Below, piece after piece: positions 22,801 to 26,103 of a DNA stretch of 26,103 nt. This stretch comes from Dehalococcoidia bacterium (GTDB lineage: Bacteria; Chloroflexota; Dehalococcoidia; UBA6926). The translations under genes were made by a program, and so were the position numbers. Each line of letters opens with the position of its first letter. The stretch's first letter is position 1. Under the pieces are notes generated by a model. It saw only the letters and a list, made by a program, of their open reading frames with translations. It searched no databases and was not told the DNA's origin. Location: assembly GCA_012271225.1 (NCBI GenBank), contig JAAXGS010000035.1:1-26103 (forward strand). The letters are read 5' to 3'.

Positions 22801-23180
22801 TCAAGCGCCTCCTTCTTCCATTCATACAGGAATCCAACCAGCACAAGAATCAGGAACAACGCCATCCCAAGGAATGCGACCCACCCCAGCGTGAGGAACC
22901 GCGCGGCCCAGGGGAGCAGAAAGATGACCTCCACATCAAAGATCACGAACAGCAGGGCAAAGAGATAGAACCGGAAATTGAATTGAACGTTCGCCGTGCC
23001 CGTCGGAACCATGCCGGACTCATACGTCATTCGCTGAAAGCGGGGTTCTTGGTCAGGCGGCGTGACCGGACGAATGCGCACGCGGGACAACAGGGCGGAA
23101 AAGACCATGAGGCTGACAGGGACAAGAACGGCGGCAACGCCCATAGCCGCAATCGCCCAATACTTGCCGCTCTCATCCAC
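22788..23180 (-). CDS. nuoA: NADH-quinone oxidoreductase subunit A
   Basis: First gene of the nuo cluster; small three-helix membrane subunit of complex I, 130 residues. The loop ESGMVPTGTANVQFNFRFYLFALLFVIFDVEVIFLLPWA contains the conserved cysteine-loop region, here with Met-Val in place of the frequent cysteine, and the FDVE acidic pair. It starts with GTG, with AAGGAG eight bases upstream, and is driven by a promoter at 23229-23258. Confidence 0.95.
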   Translation of the reverse strand: MDESGKYWAIAAMGVAAVLVPVSLMVFSALLSRVRIRPVTPPDQEPRFQRMTYESGMVPTGTANVQFNFRFYLFALLFVIFDVEVIFLLPWAARFLTLGWVAFLGMALFLILVLVGFLYEWKKEALEWQR

Positions 23181-23228
23181 CGCCGCGGCTCCTTAAAGCA
23201 GGCTCGGCTTCATTCGCCACCATAGCTA

Positions 23229-23258
23229 ACTCTACGGACGCGCAGTTATCCATGTCAA
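23229..23258 (-). promoter_or_regulatory. Probable nuo operon promoter
   Basis: On the minus strand a perfect TTGACA (23258-23253), an 18-base spacer and TAGAGT (23234-23229) precede nuoA. The predicted start is near 23222, giving a leader of about 42 bases. It lies in the divergent region shared with the ABC ATPase gene. Confidence 0.6.
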
Positions 23259-23332
23259 TGGCGCAGGCGCTCCATCGGCGTACACCGCGGCGTTCGGCCA
23301 TCGGTCAAGTGCAGCGGGGTCGACGAGAGCCG

Positions 23333-23344
23333 TATGCTGAATCC
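23333..23344 (+). promoter_or_regulatory. -10 element placing +1 on the ABC ATPase ATG
   Basis: TATGCT (23333-23338) followed by GAATCC and the ATG at 23345, so the transcript would start on the start codon. No clear -35 and no SD are seen. It closely resembles TACACT-GAATGC-ATG at the methyltransferase gene. Confidence 0.45.
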
Positions 23345-24343
23345 ATGACAACGGACGCGCCGCCATTGCTTTCGGTCGAGGGCCTCCACACCTCATATGT
23401 GACCCGGGACGGGACCGTCCGGGCCATTCAGGACGCGAGCTTCTTTGTTCACGCCGGGGAGATTCTCGGCATCGTCGGCGAGAGCGGCTCCGGAAAGACG
23501 ACGGCGGGGCTTGCGACGATGGGACTGGTACCCTACCCCGGGCGTGTCACCGGCGGGCGCATCCGTTTTCACGGCCATGATCTCAATGAGCTTGACGAGG
23601 ATGAGCGCCGCCTGTTGCGCGGCGAGGCGATGGCCATGATCTTCCAGGACCCGCAGGCCGCCCTGAATCCTCTGATGACCATCGGCGCTCAGATGGCGGA
23701 GATTTTCAATACGCACGGTCAGATCGTTCACTCTCAGGTGCGTGAGCAGACCGAGGACGCGCTGGCATCCCTGGGCCTGCCGGACCCGGGCCGCATACTG
23801 CAGAGCTACCCCTGGCAGTTGAGCAGCGGAATGTGCCAGCGGGTCATGATCGCCATGATGCTTGTCCTGGAGCCGGAGCTCCTGATTGCGGATGAGCCCA
23901 CCTCGGCGCAGGATGTGACGCTCCAGGCGGAGATTCTGGAGAGGATTCTTGGGCTGGCCAAGGACCACGGCATGGGGGTCATTTTGATCACGCATGACAT
24001 GGGCGTGATGGCGCGGGCGGCAGACCGCGTGATGGTGATGTACGCAGGGCGGATTGTGGAATCCGCGGACACCGTCTCCCTGTTCCGCAATCCCCAGCAC
24101 CCCTACACGTGGGCGCTGCTGCAGTCCATGCCCCGGCTGGACAGTGACCGCCGCGCGCTGCGGAACGTCCCAGGAGCGCCGCCCGATCTCCTGGACCCGC
24201 CGGATGAGTGTCCGTTCCTGGCACGCTGCCACAAGGCGACCGTGTCGTGCAGAACCATGCCGATGCCGCCGCTCAGGACGATCGGCGCGGGCCACATGCT
24301 GGCGTGCTACAACCCCATGACGGCGGCGCAGTCCGCCGGATAG
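23345..24343 (+). CDS. Peptide-type ABC transporter ATP-binding protein (DppD/OppD family)
   Basis: Cytoplasmic ATPase that would power a di-/oligopeptide (or nickel) importer; 332 residues, the usual size. Walker A is GESGSGKTT (45-53), Q-loop Q101 in FQDPQAALNPL, signature LSSGMCQR (159-166), Walker B LLIADEP (179-185), H-loop H217. The C-terminal peptide-importer extension is present (HPYTWALLQSMPRL and a cysteine-containing CPFLARC region). Deviations are LSSGMCQR for the usual LSGGMRQR and the D-loop SAQD for ALD. No permease, second ATPase or binding protein lies beside it. The start at 23345 matches the family; the frame stays open 31 codons upstream over the nuo promoter. It is divergent from nuo and convergent with holA. 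Confidence 0.88.
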   Translation: MTTDAPPLLSVEGLHTSYVTRDGTVRAIQDASFFVHAGEILGIVGESGSGKTTAGLATMGLVPYPGRVTGGRIRFHGHDLNELDEDERRLLRGEAMAMIFQDPQAALNPLMTIGAQMAEIFNTHGQIVHSQVREQTEDALASLGLPDPGRILQSYPWQLSSGMCQRVMIAMMLVLEPELLIADEPTSAQDVTLQAEILERILGLAKDHGMGVILITHDMGVMARAADRVMVMYAGRIVESADTVSLFRNPQHPYTWALLQSMPRLDSDRRALRNVPGAPPDLLDPPDECPFLARCHKATVSCRTMPMPPLRTIGAGHMLACYNPMTAAQSAG

Positions 24344-24356
24344 GACTCCCGCCGCC
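24322..24356. terminator. Long GC hairpin between convergent ABC and holA genes
   Basis: Outer GGCGGCG (24322-24328) pairs with CGCCGCC (24350-24356), and inner AGTCC (24330-24334) with GGACT (24343-24347) around an eight-base loop. It covers the ABC stop codon and ends at the base before the holA stop. No U tract follows on either strand, but position and stem strength suggest it separates the converging transcripts. Confidence 0.4.
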
Positions 24357-25430
24357 CTAGCGCGCTGCGGCGCCGGGAGTTCCAACGCCGCACAGATCGG
24401 CAATCAGGAGCTCCATCGCCGTATCCTCGCCAAGCTCGCCCGTCTTGAGCGCGAGGTCATACCGCAGGATCATGCGGTGCATCTCCCGCAGGCGCGCCAT
24501 GGAAAAGCCGCGGCTCTGGTTCACGGTCTTGCGGATTGCGAAGTCCGATCGGGAGCCGATGGCGTCCTGGAGCTCCGCGCGGGAAATGCCGCGCTCCGTC
24601 CCGTCCTTCGCGGCGAGAAGCCGCCTCATCTGCGTTGCCAGCATCGCCATGATCTGCGGAACGGCGGCGCCGGCGTCCGCGCGGAGCCGCTCCACCCGTT
24701 GCCGCGCCCGTGGATACCGGCGCTCAATCACATCATCGACCATGGCAAAGATGTTCTCGTCGCGCGTCACGCCTGCCAGGAGACCCACGTCCTCGGCTGA
24801 AACGGGGCGCTCCGTTCCCGCGTACAGCAGCAGTTTGTCAATCTCATTGGAGAGCGCCCACAGGTTGCTGGCGTGAGCCTCCGCGAGTTGACGCTGCGCA
24901 GCGGCGTCGATCCGCCCCCCGCGTTCCTCCACCGTCTGTCGAATCCATGCCGTCAGGTCGTTCCCGCGCAGGGGCGTGAAGACGCGGACATTCGCAACGG
25001 GCGCCAGGTGCTTCAGCAGGGGGTTGGATTCAGCGATTGCGCCGTCGGAGAGGACAACAATGTTCGATTCCGGCAGATCGGGCACGGACTCTCGCAAGTG
25101 CCCCCATCCCCGAAACGGGTCCGCCTGGCTCTTCTGGGATTCGTCCTGTTCCGCCGGACGGGAACGCCCGGAGCGGCCACCGGAACGGCCTGCCCCGCCG
25201 GTCTGCGAACGCGAGAACAGCGACAGCAGCCCCTCAATGATGATGAGCCGCCCCGCTGCCAGGAACGGCACCGCGCCCGCCTGCGAGATTGCCTCCGCGG
25301 GCGTGGTGTCCGCCGCGGCGAGCGTGACAGTGTTGAGGGAGGCCATGTCCGCATCCCCAAGGCGCGACCGCAGGTTGTGAATGGCGCGCTTTCGGGAGTA
25401 GTCATCCTCGCCGTAGTAGATCTCAAACAC
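24357..25430 (-). CDS. holA: DNA polymerase III subunit delta
   Basis: Clamp-loader subunit that opens the sliding clamp during replication. The 357 residues match the HolA layout: an N-terminal degenerate AAA+ domain (FEIYYGEDDYSRKRAI, then ISQAGAVPFLAAGRLIII), a lid domain with LWALSNEIDKLLLYAG and ENIFAMVDDVIERR, and the C-terminal collar with MILRYDLALKTGELGEDTAMELLI. An insertion at about 73-105 is rich in Gly, Ser, Arg and Gln and is probably disordered. The GTG at 25430 is chosen because GGAG lies just upstream and the protein then begins at the conserved strand; the open frame extends 46 codons further without family likeness. It is divergent from the kinase-like gene. Confidence 0.87.
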   Translation of the reverse strand: MFEIYYGEDDYSRKRAIHNLRSRLGDADMASLNTVTLAAADTTPAEAISQAGAVPFLAAGRLIIIEGLLSLFSRSQTGGAGRSGGRSGRSRPAEQDESQKSQADPFRGWGHLRESVPDLPESNIVVLSDGAIAESNPLLKHLAPVANVRVFTPLRGNDLTAWIRQTVEERGGRIDAAAQRQLAEAHASNLWALSNEIDKLLLYAGTERPVSAEDVGLLAGVTRDENIFAMVDDVIERRYPRARQRVERLRADAGAAVPQIMAMLATQMRRLLAAKDGTERGISRAELQDAIGSRSDFAIRKTVNQSRGFSMARLREMHRMILRYDLALKTGELGEDTAMELLIADLCGVGTPGAAAR

Positions 25431-25515
25431 AGCGTCTCCGTCTCTTCCATCCAACGGGCCATATCGCCGCCGCGCGTCATGCGGCCGGGAGCCGGGCGCG
25501 CGAACCGGTTTGTTG

Positions 25516-25544
25516 TTGCACACGCCCGCGTGCACACGTACAAT
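25516..25544 (+). promoter_or_regulatory. Promoter of the kinase-like gene
   Basis: TTGCAC (25516-25521), 17 bases, TACAAT (25539-25544). The predicted start is near 25551, leaving only about eight bases before the ATG at 25559, with no SD. The spacer contains the perfect short palindrome CACGC-CC-GCGTG (25521-25532), a possible operator. Confidence 0.6.
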
Positions 25545-25558
25545 ACGGCGCAAGCCAC

Positions 25559-26103
25559 ATGACAACAATCCCTGCGCCGCTCCAGGAGCGGTACGAGATC
25601 ATATCTGCCCTGCCCGGGACGTCTCTCTATTCCGTCTATTCCGCGATTGAACGCGAGAGCGGCGACACGGTCGAGATACGGCAGCCGCGGGTTCGCGCCC
25701 TGGAAGAGGTTTCAGGCATTGAGCCGTTCCGGGCACTGATGGGGCGTCACCAGTCCGTTCACCATCCGCATCTGGGACGTCTGCTGGTCATTGAGCCGGA
25801 CGGCGACGCCTTCTGGCTGGTGTATGAGCCCGCGCGGGGCGAGCAGCTAAGGGGCTGGCTGGGGCGCGGACTGCAGTTGGATGAGGCGCTTCAGCTCATC
25901 GCGCAGGCGGCATCCGCGTTGCAGGCCCTGCATGACGCCGGCCTGGTTCACGGGGACATCAACTCTCGCAACCTGTATGTCACGCCGGTGACGGGCGCGC
26001 AACTCAGAAACGGCGGACTGGCCGCGCTGGCGGACAGTATGGGCAGCATGCAGGCGTCATTGCAGATTCCCATGCCGGCCTACATGGCGCCGGAGGTGCT
26101 GCG
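25559..26103 (+). CDS. Protein-kinase-fold protein with degenerate catalytic motifs, 3'-partial
   Basis: The first 181 residues of a gene that runs off the window. The fold is that of bacterial Hanks-type serine/threonine kinases: a small lobe, then LVYEPARGEQLRGWL at the hinge, ALHDAGLVHGDINSRNLYV with the catalytic-loop aspartate (HGD-x4-N, residues 131-138), and YMAPEV (175-180) for the APE motif. Key residues deviate: the glycine loop is LPGTSLYSVYS, the VAIK lysine position reads VEIR (R41), and the DFG position reads NGG (151-153), lacking the metal-binding aspartate. It therefore looks like a pseudokinase or atypical kinase; a C-terminal domain may follow beyond the edge. The start follows from the promoter at 25516-25544 and a very short leader. 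Confidence 0.75.
   Translation, partial: MTTIPAPLQERYEIISALPGTSLYSVYSAIERESGDTVEIRQPRVRALEEVSGIEPFRALMGRHQSVHHPHLGRLLVIEPDGDAFWLVYEPARGEQLRGWLGRGLQLDEALQLIAQAASALQALHDAGLVHGDINSRNLYVTPVTGAQLRNGGLAALADSMGSMQASLQIPMPAYMAPEVL

Noticed and set aside
25521..25532. The CACGC-CC-GCGTG palindrome as a definite operator
   Set aside because: A 5-bp arm is common by chance in GC-rich DNA; it is kept only as a remark under the promoter.
1..26103. CRISPR arrays, insertion sequences, prophage or toxin-antitoxin and defence genes
   Set aside because: I looked for regular direct repeats, transposase or nuclease motifs and terminal inverted repeats, and found none that could be supported.

Overview
The window is GC-rich, tightly packed bacterial DNA with SD-led genes and a few apparently leaderless ones. 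It is a central-carbon and respiratory-chain locus. The closest fit is an aerobic member of Chloroflexota (Dehalococcoidia or SAR202-like). This is inferred from an 11-subunit complex I cluster without nuoEFG, a type E succinate dehydrogenase (SdhA, SdhB and an HdrB-like CCG protein), an LDH-like malate dehydrogenase, and paired two-domain VOC proteins. No rRNA, tRNA, CRISPR, insertion sequence, prophage or other clear sign of transfer was seen. No gene-free stretch exceeds 300 bases.

Layout. 1-2735 (+): the C-terminal part of a biotin carboxyl carrier protein, isocitrate dehydrogenase and malate dehydrogenase. 2736-3000: a convergent intergenic region with a near-consensus promoter and a strong terminator about 70 bases apart, a good candidate for an unannotated RNA of about 96 nt. 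3001-4761: a SAM methyltransferase (-) divergent from a seven-bladed WD40 protein (+). 4789-8339 (-): sdhA-sdhB-sdhE with its own promoter. 8541-12593 (-): Nudix hydrolase, GNAT acetyltransferase (NAGS-like), NAD kinase and two tandem paralogous VOC proteins. 12731-23180 (-): nuoABCDHIJK, a 64-residue unknown protein, then nuoLMN. 23345-24343 (+): a lone DppD/OppD-type ABC ATPase. 24357-25430 (-): DNA polymerase III delta. 25559-end (+): the start of a protein-kinase-fold protein with degraded catalytic motifs.

How the genes work together. Icd and Mdh produce reduced nicotinamide cofactors in the TCA cycle, SdhABE moves succinate electrons into the quinone pool, and the Nuo complex pumps ions while reducing quinone. 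Because NuoEFG are not encoded here, the electron donor of this complex I is open: ferredoxin, or NADH through subunits encoded elsewhere. NAD kinase supplies the NADP that the isocitrate dehydrogenase probably prefers.

Most of the window is ordinary housekeeping. The parts most worth a second look are the intergenic RNA candidate, the small protein inside the nuo operon, the pseudokinase-like start at the right edge, the altered metal-ligand sets of the VOC pair and SdhE, and a shared -10/start-codon layout suggesting leaderless transcripts. I see no clear evidence of a wholly new multi-gene system.
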